A stretch of 64,000 nucleotides of DNA from Ananas comosus. Taxonomy: Eukaryota; Streptophyta; Magnoliopsida; Poales; Bromeliaceae. The stretch spans positions 3,801,029 through 3,865,028 of the forward strand of contig NC_033638.1 of assembly GCF_001540865.1 (NCBI RefSeq), written 5' to 3'. Below are positions 1-11,904 of this stretch, piece after piece. The first letter of the stretch is position 1; each line of letters starts with the position of its first letter. The notes beneath the pieces were generated by a model. It was not told the DNA's origin, did no database searches, and was given only the letters and a program-made list of their open reading frames with translations. A program made the position numbers and the translations under genes.

Positions 1-1455
1 ACTGCTACCATAGCATTACATAAACATTGGCTAATCCACCCATACCATTTCTCATCGAAACCCTACCACTCCATATCTCTTTTTAGAAAGTCCAGTTAAC
101 CTTGTTATATATATGCTTTTTCAAAGTCTACCTTCACCCTTACCCCTTTTGTTGCCACTTTGTAGTCCCATGAAGTGAGTTCACTTGCAGAGACAAACAA
201 GTAGAAAATGAGCCTAATTTTTAGGAACCCCGATTGTGATGAGGATAATTTCATTCATAACTCCTTGCAATCTGTACCCAAAACCTTAGATATTATTTTT
301 TGTACTCCATTTAACAAACTTATAGGTCAGAAGTCGTTTGCAATCCTAGTTCCATCTTTCTTTTGAAGTAAGCATATGAATGAATAGTCGATAGGGCCAG
401 TGAAAGCCTCTCCTTTATATAGCTCTTGGAAAATGTTCGAAATATTCCCCTTGAGGTATCTCAGAAGGTCTAATAGAAACTCATGGGAAATCTATCTGGT
501 CCCGACGACTTGTCTCCTCCAAGTTGAAAGATAGCTTTTCTGATCTCCTCCAATCTAAAGTGCAATGTAAGTCTTTCAGGATTTGTGATTTGCCTAGTTT
601 GGAAAAGCCCACTCCAATCTCCATGCAAAAATCTTTTTGAACTTTCTCCAGAAATAAAGTTTCTTCTCCTCTTCAATAAAAATATTTTTTCCATTATCAT
701 CGATCATACCTTTCCCATTCGTTCATTTCCTGACATTAGCTACTACATGAAAAACCTTTGTATTCCCATCACCTTCTCGTAACCATCGTTGTTTGGCCCT
801 AGTTTTCCATAAAGCTTCGTCATTTTCTAACACACCTAAGAGCATCTCTTTAAGTTTTTTATTTTTATTTGCTAAATCCTATGTTATGTCCTAATGCTAC
901 TCTATTTTGTTCAATCATCTAGATTTCTCACATTAGTTCGTCCTTTTTCCTTCCATTGCTATAAAAGTTTATTGTACACCATTTCTTTATTCTCTTACGG
1001 CAATGTCTCAACTTTGTGGTGAGCAACTTTGTGGTGAGCGTAAGAATTGCAATTCTTTTGTCCTCTATTTCTTTCCACCATAATAAACTTTTGTGATAAA
1101 GTCCTCACTATTCAACCACACCTCCTCAAGTTTGTATAGTTTGCTTCTTGTTTTGTCTCTTATTGAGAGCATAATAGGGCAATGATTTGATGTAATTCTG
1201 GGGAGTACTACAACTTTAGAAAATGGAAAGCTCTGATCCCATTTTGTCAATATGAGGAAGCGATCTAATTTAGCTAGATAGGCGCTTTTTGCATGTTCGA
1301 CCAAGTATATGCTTGGTTCTTCATCGGCATATCTATCAATGCTAAATCTCGGATGACATCGTTGAACATGTTCATCAATTTATAACTCCACCGTCTATGC
1401 TTTCGCTCCTCCCGATTCCTAGTGATTTGAAGCCACAATAAATCACCCATTTGTT
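1..1455 (-). pseudogene. L1-type LINE remnant (endonuclease then reverse transcriptase)
   Basis: Decayed non-LTR retrotransposon, read right to left. About 1455-1065 encodes the end of an APE-type endonuclease: a run resembling 'FNDVIRDLALIDMP', then 'YTWSN', then 'LAKLDRFLI' and 'LPRITSNHCPIML', which match the substrate-binding and SDH(S/N)PI region of plant L1 endonucleases. About 700-470 encodes the start of the RT domain with 'LGGDKSSGPDRFPMSFY', and further 3' (to about 240) 'QKKDGTRIANDF' and 'PISLLNGVQKIISK', the RT 1/2 motifs. Order and spacing fit one L1-like ORF2, but stops and frame changes interrupt it throughout and the element leaves the window at the left edge before the catalytic FADD box. 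No poly(A) tail is visible. Family assignment rests on motif recall, not a search. Confidence 0.85.
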
Positions 1456-1960
1456 AGGCATTAAAGAGAACCTTTACTTAATAATCTTGCTACAAAAGAA
1501 GTCTCGTGAACTCCAACAAGTCAAAATACCCCCATATGCACCAGTAGACTGAATAAACTGACACTTGTCACAACAGGAGCCACAATAACTATGAAGAAAT
1601 GAAAGCGAAAAGACTCCAAGGTAACAAAAGCAATAAACAAAGATCGTAAGGTTAGTAGTAATGAGATAATAATAGGCAATAAATGCGAAAAATATCGCTA
1701 CTGAACAGAAAACAACCATTAAGCATAATCAACAAGTATACTAAAATAGTAGCAATAATGACAAAGGAAAAGATACAACTTTCAATCAGTATATAATTAT
1801 CTGCTACTGTAACTAACTATAGAACGTACCAATGCAGCAATTGGGTGAATAAAACCAACAACCAAAATCACTGCCGTATTGGTCGAAAGACCTTAGGCTA
1901 AACCACATCTTTCTCCACCACCTGGCATATAACACTATACTAGGCACCTTGTAGGGCTCA
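1456..1960. other. Unassigned AT-rich stretch
   Basis: No coding motif, repeat unit or terminus recognised. It separates the LINE remnant from the LTR remnant and may be part of either. Confidence 0.4.
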
Positions 1961-3095
1961 CAGGTCGGAAGTACGACCACTTTTTCAAAAAGAACACCCT
2001 CTTGCGGTGGATCAGACCGCTGGTGTACGTGAAGATGCTCACAAACAGTGGCAATCGATGTAACATGCTTAATGGCCAACAACAGCAACTACCTGAAAGA
2101 ATAATCTGCAAAGTCCGACCACATCAGGTCCACTAATCCCGAAGGAAATGTCACCATATCACCGACCTACAAGGTCTATATAACCAAGTCACTATGTACG
2201 GGATACGAAAAGTCATAATGTCAAGTCATATAATAGGTCACTAGAGATGCCACCAACCGCAAGGTCTACTAATGTCAAATCATGTCATATACAAATACGA
2301 GTGTCACCGACCACAAAGTCAATAATTGTCATATCATCTACTATGATCATGTCAAAACAGAAGTTCCACTGACTATAAGATCAACTAAAGTCAAAACACA
2401 AAGTATATGACTACGAGTGTCACTGACTCTAAAGTCAACTAATGTCAAATCTACTACGAGTGTCACCAACTATAAAGTCAACTAATGTCAAGGTCATCTA
2501 CTATGAACACACCATGGATGACTCAATCAATAGGAGCACCGCTCAACTACTAGATCATGACCATATGAAATAGAAGTGAGTGTAGAGTGACTAACTATAA
2601 AATCAAGTAGTGTATGAAAGCTCAGCCATATCAAGCAAATGGAAGGAGATAATAAGGATAGAAATCACCGAGCAGGCACCACTTTACTGACTTTGGATCG
2701 AAGTACCAACCTCTACCGAAGAATAAAGCCGGGTCGTTGACACCCGTCGATGTCTCCCATCACAGTCTAGGACTACACAGAGTCCCACAAAAAACGTAAT
2801 TAGCTCAAGCTCGCTAATTACAAAAGCTATGGTTTCAAGTGGAACCAACAGGCGAGCAATCGGGCTTCCGGATCACGTTCCACGGTCACCAAAATATCAC
2901 CCGATTGTCGCATCGACTCGTTGGAATGTCACCCCAACCTACGAGGCATTCCAACACAAGTCCCACACAAAGCCTATCTCATTTGTTGTCCAATACATCA
3001 ATTTAATGCCATTGGGGCAGCCGCACAAATAGTGTGTCAGAACGGAAAGTTGAGATTCCAGGAATCACCGGTTTGGCTCCCGGGGTCCCCATTTC
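1961..3095 (-). mobile_element. LTR remnant, same family as LTR-F (18.4-22.4 kb)
   Basis: Read on the minus strand, 1970-2045 closely matches + strand 21405-21480, including 'CAGCGGTCTGATCCACCGC' and the following 'AAGAGGGTGTTCTTTTT'. 2690-2760 matches about 20980-21030, including 'GGTACTTCGA'. The two regions therefore share order and spacing, and this is an inverted relative of LTR-F. It is cut on the right by LTR-A at 3096, and on the left it fades before an LTR end is reached. No coding content. Confidence 0.6.
2120..2510. repeat. Degenerate tandem repeat (about 40-65 bp units)
   Basis: Successive variants of a unit built around 'GTGTCACCGAC', 'AAAGTCAACTAATGTCAAA' and 'TCAT' occur five or more times with drift in length. 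It lies inside the LTR remnant. The related LTR-F carries a comparable 'CGGTCGGTT' series at 21220-21330, so the region is repeat-prone in both copies. Confidence 0.6.
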
Positions 3096-4734
3096 TGTTA
3101 TGCCCCGCAACCGCCAATTTGGTCGGTTCGAGCACGCACACAGACCGCCAAACGTACAGAGTCTCCCCTGTACCACCCAAGGCTCAACAACATCATGTAC
3201 ATCTAGTTTTGCCCAGGTAAAACAAATAACATACATGATTTGCGCGAGAATAATAAACAAGAGCAAGAGAGAAATTTAACTAAACTATTACATTCATTCA
3301 TTTACTTAACCATTTACAAATTGCAACCATTTGTTTCATACATAGTCTCCTCACTATATATTCTCTCCAAAACATAACATGTCTCTTACATAAGTATGTA
3401 CAGGGTATACTAATGCACGGGAGGTCACTACTTAGGGCGCTATGCCCTTGCCACAATCCTCGGCTGCTCCGTTAGGACTGGGATCTGCAAAATAAGGGGT
3501 TGAGAACTAAAAGAAGTTCCCAGTGGGTTTGGCCGCCAACCCCGCCGATTTTTTCACTAGGTCTAAGTAGGCATAAGTAGAAAGAGAACGAGAGTAAGAA
3601 ATACTAACATACTTGTCACGCCCCGAGCTCGCCTATTTTGTCGGTTCGGGCACACCGACAGACCGCCGAACGGACAGAGTTTTTCTTGTACGTCCTAGGC
3701 GTCGCAATCAATACAATACAAGAGGTTCCAACCAGGAACAGTATTCAAGCAAGGATTGCACAAGGAAGTATCAAAAACATAAAACAACTAAGTTGTTACA
3801 AGCATTCGTCCCAAGTTTACATATTACATTTTCTTTTACATTCGACTTCCAAATACAATCGATCATAACATGCAATAAGCTAAGTAGATCAACTGATTCT
3901 ACTTTCAATCCTGCTATTCATAGCTCATCCAATTGACTTCTAAGTTTTTCTATATCTTAGATTCATGTCAATTATAACTTACTCTTAAAGTTTTAACTAT
4001 CTTTATCATGCTATCCACCCGATTCGGTCTTGAGTCAATCATCCGCGGAATACCGTGCAAAGCCAAGCTCAAGGTGAAGGACGTCTCACTTGCACCTCAG
4101 CCTTAAATCCATTCAACTAGGATGCAACTACAGCTCATATGTTTGTCACCCAATCAATTGGCTAACCCGAAGGTTTGCCCTCAACTCACCATGCCATCTC
4201 GTAAGGTAAGGAGACGCACCTCGCTCGCAAACCCTAGACCGTCTGCGGGACATCACCTCTGCCCCTCGTGTGACAACTCTGAAGTGCACTACTTGGGTGG
4301 AGCGACCACTGCCAAGCTCAAAACAGACTATGTGAGTATGATCCAATCCTCTCCAACCGAGGATACCCTACCAACTAGGGATACAACAACTCGGGAACTC
4401 AACTATCCCTCTGTTCATATTCAAGTGTCATATCTACACTAGATTCACATATCACATATCACGACTCAGGGATTCCACCTATCCCTAAGTTCATATCATA
4501 GTGTCTTTACTACACTAATATCAAATGCCACTCGATATACTTGACATCCTAGCTGTTCACATCGAGTATCGTAGTTTACACACTCTTGTTTTCCAATGTC
4601 GAGTTTTCTAACCATCCAAGAGTTATCGACCCAAGTTCAACATGCATATGTTATTTAACATAATCCACGATATACCAACACGCATATACATCAGCTAACA
4701 CCTCATGATATATCAACATGCATATATTTCTATC

Positions 4735-4890
4735 TAGCATTTCATCTAGTAGATTGCAATAATAGGCAACATCATCTAGCAGTTAACACATACATTCCTC
4801 TAGCATTTAACTCATGCATTCATCTAGCAGTTAACACATGCATTCCTCTAGCATTTAACTCATGCATCTATCTAGCATTTAACATATTAT
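4735..4890. repeat. Short tandem repeat in LTR-B
   Basis: Alternating units 'CATCTAGCAGTTAACACATG' and 'CTCTAGCATTTAACTCATG', about 27 bp each, are repeated about five times. Low-complexity expansion inside the LTR; no other function visible. Confidence 0.7.
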
Positions 4891-5733
4891 ACGCATTAAC
4901 GAGAAACTACACTTTGCTTCGACATGGAAGCGAGCTAATAACTTCGGTGAGCACAACCCACCTCGCAACGCTCTCCGATTGCTTGTCGACACTTGCAATC
5001 GGCCTCCCGCGGTGCACGTCGTCCAGTTCGGCCCGATCTTGCAAATAATCACTAACAGTGCGTCAATCTGCGGCCTCGGGTTTTAAAGGGCTTCATCTAG
5101 ATGCCGCGACGCTAGAAATTCGTTTTCGTGATTTTTGGACGCCGCCTCGGCCTTCCAGGCGGAAACGAAGCCAAAAACATCCTTTTTTCCCATATCCTCG
5201 CGTGGCCTCGACGGATTGCCAAACCGACTTCGCCAACGCGTTCGTATATCTAGTAATTTTGTTCACACAGGTTCAATTTAGATCAAACCCTTACATTTTA
5301 CAGAAACCCCATTTTAAGCCTTAGTATGCATACAACCTCCAATAACCCAAAATCAAATGGAGAAACATGCTAGAATCACTCTAGATACTGCTAGAACACT
5401 AAGCATAAAGGATTTAACCGAATCCTAAACACTTATCAAATTGCGAATGCCGAGACGGAAGCACCCCGCTCAAACGGGTGCACGAGAGCCCGAACCGTCG
5501 CCTCCAACGCGTTCGCAAGCTCCTTCTCCTCCAAAATCCCAACTTTAAGAGAGAGATCTAGAGAGATAAGAGAGAGATCTAGAGAGATGAGAGAGCCTCT
5601 CTCTCTACCCTTGTGTGTGTGTGTGGTGTGTTTGCTGTGGGAGAAGAAAAAAAAGGATGGAGGCTTTTTTTTAAATCAATCCCCTCACAATTACCAATTA
5701 GCCCCTGCACTTTCTGGGCAATTTTCGGGCTCA

Positions 5734-5766
5734 GGGACCGGTCCTTGGCTAGAGGGACCGGACCCC
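5734..5766. repeat. CCGG palindrome pair in U3 of LTR-B
   Basis: 'GGGACCGGTCC' at 5734-5744 and 'GGGACCGGACCCC' at 5754-5766, about 340-370 bp from the LTR 5' end. This is the shortest member of a motif series seen in most LTRs of the window. Confidence 0.7.
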
Positions 5767-7300
5767 GTAGGTCCATAAATTCTGCACTTTCAGACTTAAC
5801 CAAAATTTCAGCCTTTTCTCCAATTTTGGTCTGTTTTCGCTCGTTTTTGCTCCGTGGGTCTCCGATTCATCTCAAATCGCACCGAGACGCGCAAGACATG
5901 TTTTCGAGCACGTCAAACCATCTTTTCATCCACGCCTTGCCGAACTTCGGCCAAGGTCCAATCATAGCATTCGGGTTCCGTTTTCGCGCCCAACGCGTAC
6001 CGAGAACACCCGAAAGCTCCCGAACTTCGCCGGAACCATTCAAACGACTTTCCAAACTAATATACACTGTAACTTTATAATTATAGAAGTTCGGTATGTT
6101 ACAATACTACTATGCCTCAACAATATGATATGATGAATAAGTAACCATTATGCTCATGATGCATGACATTCATATGCTTGTAACCGAATCATACCGGCTA
6201 ACCCAAAGGTTTAACCCAACTCACAACCAATCCCACAGATGAGGAGACTTCCAGCTATGCTCATCCGGGACCATCTGCTCGGTAGATACGTTAACCGAAT
6301 ATGTGACAACTCCGGAGCCCACTACTTGGGTGGACCGACCACCACCAAGCTGACAGACGCTATGTGAGTACAATCCAATCCTCTAAACTTGAGATATCCT
6401 ACCAACTAGGGGCAACAATACTTGGGGATTTATCCATCCCTAACATCTAGTGTCAGGAGTGCTACCACATCGCTAGTCCAAATGCCACCATTCTATGTCA
6501 CTATGTTGTCTAAGTTCACATTCGGTTCATGGCACTATAGAGATTGCCTTGTCCAAGACCCAATCCTTATGCATATAACATCTATGTTACATTTCACATT
6601 TTCTATATTTACTATGAGAGCATGCAAAGAATTGAGTGCATAACACATACTATTCTATAATGCGCGAGTTTACATATATACATACATGGCCAACAATAGT
6701 AACATAGACATAGGAAGAAACTCAACAATTTCGGATAGCACCACCCACCTTAGATTGATGCTAAGAAGTGAGAAACCGAGTCCCACGATTTACTAACACC
6801 ATTTTGGCTCGACCTAAGAGTAACGAACACTGTGTTTTTCTCCAACGGTATGCTGTAAGCTCGTAGAAACCTTGTTTTAAGCCTCCCAACGTGTCGATTT
6901 ATTCTTCAATTAAGGAATTAAGAGATCAATTTCACCATAAACCCCATATCTACAAAAATCCTAATTTCAATCCTAGGGTTTCCTAAAACATGGTGAAGAA
7001 CCGATCACTATGAGAAATCATGGATCATCCTAGATTTCTAAACCACAAGAACCCCAAAACATGGATTCTAGGTCAATCAAAGAAAACCCTAGGTTTAAAA
7101 TTGCTAAACCTTACTTTGGCCACTTCTAGACCTCAAACTCCACCTTGTAGGAGAGCCTCTTCCACTCCACTAAGCTCCAAAATCCTTCCAAACCTCTCCA
7201 ATCCACCTTGTTGGAGAGCTTCTAGAGAGAGAAAGAGAGGGAGATGAGAAAAGAGGAAGGAGGGTGTTCTCAGCTTGTGTGCATGAGAGAAGAGAGTTGG

Positions 7301-7309
7301 GACTATATA
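7301..7309 (-). promoter_or_regulatory. TATA box of LTR-A, split by LTR-C
   Basis: On the minus strand, LTR-A without LTR-C would read 'GGGGACTTATATAGTCCC' across 11466-11455 and 7309-7301. LTR-C inserted inside this TATATA core and duplicated ATATA. The comparable position in the 15541-18388 element is 'CCCCTTATATGAG' (about 17980-17993), which supports the promoter reading. Confidence 0.6.
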
Positions 7310-8261
7310 TGTCACGCCCCGAGCTCCGCCTATTTGGTCGGATTCGGGCACGCCGACAGACCGCCGAACGGACAGAGCCTCCCCTGTACGTTCTAGGCGT
7401 CAACAATCTAAACAATGCAATACAAGAGGTTCCATGCAGGAACTATAGCAAGTATGTAGATTGCATAAGTATCAAAAACATAAAATGCTAACTATGCTAT
7501 TACAAGCATTCAACTCACAGATTCTTTAGACATTTACAATAGTTTACATTTACATAACCAAATGTGCTTTTAAGTTATTACAAAACTTATACAAATTACT
7601 ACAAATTTGTTTCCTTCCAATTGGAACTCTGAGCTGGACCTCTTCGGGGTACTTCTATCTCTGGTCTCGGTGGTAGGGCGCTATCTACGGAGCTACGCCC
7701 TGTCCTCGCGCCGTTGCGCCGCTCACGTGTAACCTGTACCCCCAAAACAACACGGGGGTGAGAACTATATAAATATAGTTCCCAGTGGGTACGGCCACCC
7801 AAGGGAAGAGCTCGACCCACCAGGTCCAAAGGAGGCAACAGTAGGTTAGTTCAACAAATAGATAGATAGATATTTGACTAAGCAATAAATAAAACCATAC
7901 CTTGCCTCGCTGCTATGCAATATGCAATACCTGTCAATCATGTAAGTAGATTACTTGATTCTACTTTATATCTTTAACCATTCTTTACTTATAGCCGTTC
8001 TTTTATTTCTTAGCTATTCTCGTTCATTAGCTAATTTCATTATCGTTCATGTTTTGCTCTTTATTCTTTGTACTTGTACTTGGTGTTCTACACCTTAAAC
8101 TTGGGCCCACTATATTCATTGGCAAATTCTTTCTTAAGGTTGCTCTTACCTTAATCTCACTATGCCACCCGACTCGGTCTTGAGTCAATCAATCGCGGAT
8201 AGTCCGCGCACTGTCTAGCTCGAGGTGAAGGAACTCTCACATGCACCTCAGCTGGCGACAG

Positions 8262-8560
8262 CTCACCGTACTCCTGTCCTAGCTGTCTGGCGGCGAACGA
8301 GTCGCACCTCACCCAACAACAGCCTAGGTCAATGACTTAGCCACCCGGCGGCGAAATCGTCGCACACGCCACGACAGTGGTTCAGTCAACAGGCGGTAGG
8401 ATCCACAAGCTGGCTTAACCATCTGGCGGCGAAATCGTCGCACACGCCGAACAATGGTTCAAGCCTCCGGGTGGTGGACACTGCGCACACACCCAATCCT
8501 GCCTTGGTATCAATCTCGGCGGCGAAATCGTCGCACACGCCCTAGCCTTGATACCAAGGT
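8262..8560. repeat. Imperfect tandem repeat and long hairpin in LTR-C
   Basis: The phrase 'GGCGGCGAAATCGTCGCACA' recurs three times, at about 8351, 8425 and 8519, with two looser copies. The last unit is flanked by an inverted repeat, 'CCTTGGTATCAA' and 'TTGATACCAAGG' (about 8502 and 8552), giving a 12-bp stem in DNA or RNA. Confidence 0.7.
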
Positions 8561-9825
8561 TATAATAGATCTTGGGATTCCGGAATCCATTTCCACAACT
8601 TGAGGGTTTACTCACTTTACCCTATGTTGACGACCCTCCTAGGTCGATACCAATCCTTTCCTAGTGGTCACTATACCACTAATATTCACAACTTAGTTCA
8701 AATGTACTAAGTCTTACTATATATCATAACCTAGGTTCATTTGCTAGGTTTTATATCATTTTCACCTAGAACTCGACTCTAGGTTTAATTACTTGACCTA
8801 TGTCCAATGACACTAGGTTAATGTCCGACCTCTGTTTCAAGAACACTAGGTTCATGCCACTCGATCTATTACAAGTTGCACATTTTCATTTACTTTGTTA
8901 CCGTCCAGATTTCTACTCAATTGGAGGTGTCGATTTATACCCAATTCTTAGGGATTTCACATGAAGTTCATAGTTTACATACCATAAATTCACATTTCAC
9001 ATTCAACTTATTTGCCCTTGGCATCTATGTAGGCTTTAGCATATAGCGACATTCATATAGTATGTAGGTTTTAGCATATATTTTCACATTTTATATTCAA
9101 CTTATACGATCATATGAATTACACATCACTATGCATCAAGCTTTCACGTTCATATATCGACAAGTATGTGTATTTAACACGATTATATGTATTGACAATT
9201 ATATGTCTTTAACACGATCTTCAATATATTCACATGCCTCTAGTTTGTTCATTACCTGATTGGTACATCACCTAGCATGGGATTCACATTCATACATATG
9301 AATTCTTATGTTTCCAGCAGTCACAATTCACGCATTCATATGCCTACTCATAAGCATTTAGCATTCATGTTCAGAGGTCGACAATCATATTCATATATAT
9401 GCGTCAAATGAAACAATGATTTACTTTGGCATGGAAGTGACCTAATCACTTCGGTAAAGCACAACCCACCTTTCTTTGGCACCGGAATGAGAGAAATCCA
9501 CTCCTCGCATTTTTTCGAGAACCGCGACCCGCGCTCGCGACTATCGATGCCGAAAATATTCTTTTAGCGATATCTTCGCGTAGGAGCGACGGATTGCCGA
9601 ACCGACTTCGCCAGCGCGTTTCTTTTACCCCCAATTAGGTTTGTACGCGGTCAATTTCATGTCAGGGCTTCTATCCTGCAAAAGTGCATTATTGGGGTCA
9701 ATTTTCAATACAAACCCATTTCAATGCAATTTCATTTTCTTTAATGCAATTTCAACCTTCTTCAATACAATTTCGACTTTCAATGCAATTGCAATTTCAC
9801 AATTACATCGAGTTCTTTCAACTCG

Positions 9826-10400
9826 TTCTTTCTCTTTTTCTTTCTTTCCTTTTTCCTCTCTTCTATTTCCTTTTCTTTCTTTCTTCCTTACTTGCTTTCT
9901 TTCTTTTCTTTCTTTCTTTTCTTTCTTTTCTTTCTTTCTTTCTTTTCTTCCTGCTTTTCTTTCCCTGCAGCAGCTTCTACTGCTGTTCCTGCTGAAGCTG
10001 CTGCTGCTGCTGAAGCTTGCTGCCTGCGGCTGCTGCTATTTCTCCTGCTGCTGCTGATGCTCAGCAGCTGAAGCTGCTGACTGCTCAGCAGCTGGCTGAG
10101 CTGCTGCTGCTACTCCCTGCGCCTGCTGCTGAAGCTCCTGCTGCTGCAGCTCCCTGCGCAAGCTGCTGCTGCTACTGAGCTAACTGCTGCTGCTGCCTAC
10201 TACTACTAATGCTTCTACTGCTGCTGAAGCTGCTATTGCCACTGCTGCTGCTGACTGCTGATGCTTGCTGCTGCTGTTGCTCCTGCGCCTGCTGTTGACA
10301 GCAGCTGAAGCTGCTGTTGACAGCAGCTAGGCTGCTGCGGCTGTTGACAGCCTAGCAGCAGCTAGGCTAGGCTGCTGCTACCTTCAGCAGCAGGGAAAAA
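9826..10400. repeat. TTTC microsatellite followed by CTG/CAG-rich tract
   Basis: About 9826-9960 is (TTTC)n with variants. About 9960-10390 is dominated by GCTGCT and CAGCAG triplets with interruptions such as 'CCTGCGCC'. Open frames across it give only Phe/Ser- or Leu-rich low-complexity peptides, so no gene is called. It lies where other LTRs carry their leader. Confidence 0.9.
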
Positions 10401-11537
10401 GAGAGAGGGAAACAGAGCACAGAGAGAGAGAGCAATAGAAATTCTTTTACCTTTCTTCATCAGCTTCTTCTCTGTTTCTTCTTCTCTTTTCTCTCTTCTC
10501 TCTCTCTACGTATGATACTGAAGAGGGTGCAGAGGGTGCAGAGGGGGATAAGAATGGCCCTGGCACCTGGCAGCTTAGTGGAATTCCACTAATTTGGTGA
10601 TAAATTACCATAATGCCCCTCAACTTCATTCCGTCGCGCAACTCGGATCAAATACCTTCCGTAGGCTCTTCCGAAAGTCCGATTGAGCTCAAATTTGGCA
10701 GGAATGTTCGTTTTTCCTTAACAAGTCCACTGAAATTTTAACATTTCAGTTTCGACCCCGTTTGGTCACTGTGAACTGTCCCGAACTGTAATCTTTATCA
10801 GATAACTTCCAGATGCTATTTCTCTCTCTACAGGTGTCAGAAAAATCTGAAACTTCAAATCTAGCCTCATAATAATGTTCCTGACATCTCTGCCAATTTT
10901 CGTAATTTTCTGACACTGTGCATTTTCTGCTAATTTTCTCAGTCCCGTTCTTTACAGAAAATTCTACATTTTCCGTTTTCACTCCGATTTCTTCCAAACA
11001 CTTCCAAAATATACCAAGGGACCTTCACAAGCTACCAAGTCAATTTGGAAGCAATTCCTTTTTCATTTTGACATTATTGGAGCCGAATCAGCAATAGAAG
11101 CAGCTCATATTGCACTTTCTCCTTTTTTTTTTGCACTACCACTTCACACTGAGCTCTTCAAAACCCTTTGAAAACACACCCGTGGCTCTACCAACACTTC
11201 ACAATTGCTTCGGAGATACCACAATTTATCCTCACGCCTTACTTTAATTCTTTTAATCAAAGTTAGCGTCGGAAATCCGAAAATTCTCTTTATATTTCGT
11301 TTCGCGCCCAATTTGCGCCGAAACACTTATTTATCTCCAGAATTCATTCACACGCATCACAATTCACTCGAGGATGATGTCCAACTAGTTCAATCCTCAC
11401 TTTGATCCCTTAGGGCAAAGTTGACATCGCAACTCCAAGTTTCCATATGTTACAATATATAAGTCCCCACAATTGCAATCAGGCCCCTCAACAATTTGTA
11501 ATTGCAGTAGTTAACATTTTGCATCATATAACACTGG

Positions 11538-11877
11538 GTATCGATACTCGGGCTTGAGTACCGGTACCCCCGAGCTGATGCCATAACTCGAAAGCAGGCA
11601 TTCTGCGCAGGCCATTGAGTACCGGTATGTGGCCAGCAGTACCAGTACGCGGCCTTCCCAGTACCGGTACCACCAACCGGGTACCTCAACCCGAATGATG
11701 GCCAAATTTGCCTTCTACAGAGTACTGGTACCCGACATCTGGTACCGGTACCAGTCTCCCAGTACCGGTACTGCCCCAGTTCAATACCGGTATCCTAGGC
11801 CCCAAACTCAAACCCGAGAGCAACCTTTTCTGTACCTGCAGGGGGATTCTAGTACCAGGCTCCAGTATCGGTACCCA
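11538..11877. repeat. CCGG palindrome array of LTR-A (TACCGGTA type)
   Basis: About nine copies of 'GTACCGGTAC' or one-step variants ('GTACTGGTACC', 'ATACCGGTAT', 'GTATCGGTACC') in 340 bp, interspersed with 'CTCGGGCTTGAG', 'CCCGAGCTGATG' and 'AACCCGAGAGCAA'. It lies upstream of the TATA box in minus sense. Confidence 0.85.
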
Positions 11878-11904
11878 GCTCCAGTTCTGCAGTTTTTCAA
11901 GGTT

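Larger units (their letters stand above)
3614..6102 (-). mobile_element. LTR-B: solo gypsy LTR with target-site duplication ATACT
   Basis: 2489-bp TG...CA unit ('TGTCACGCCCCGAGC' on the left, '...GGTATGTTACA' on the right) flanked by the 5-bp direct repeat ATACT (3609-3613 and 6103-6107). There is no internal region, so it is a solo LTR left by LTR-LTR recombination, inserted in LTR-A. Read on the minus strand, U3 lies at the high-coordinate end. A purine/pyrimidine 'GAGAGAGATCTAGAGAG' patch near 5550-5600 marks the probable transcript start area. It is related to LTR-C ('CGGTCTTGAGTCAATCA' at about 4028 and 8177) and shares a conserved hairpin with LTR-A (4292-4316). Confidence 0.9.
7310..11454 (-). 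mobile_element. LTR-C: 4.1-kb solo gypsy LTR with target-site duplication ATATA
   Basis: 4145-bp unit starting 'TGTCACGCCCCGAGCTCCG' and ending '...TTCCATATGTTACA', flanked by ATATA (7305-7309 and 11455-11459). It has no coding or internal region, so it is a solo LTR. It is much longer than its relatives because of two expansions: an imperfect 90-bp-class repeat (8262-8560) and a long TTTC plus CTG/CAG tract (9826-10400). The segment 10430-10520 (CT-rich on +) is the probable leader and 10620-11454 the U3. Unlike most LTRs here it has no CCGG palindrome array. Confidence 0.9.

Noticed and set aside
9641..10057. Phe/Ser-rich 138-codon open frame that looks like a membrane protein
   Set aside because: Encoded by a TTTC microsatellite; hydrophobicity is a by-product of the repeat.
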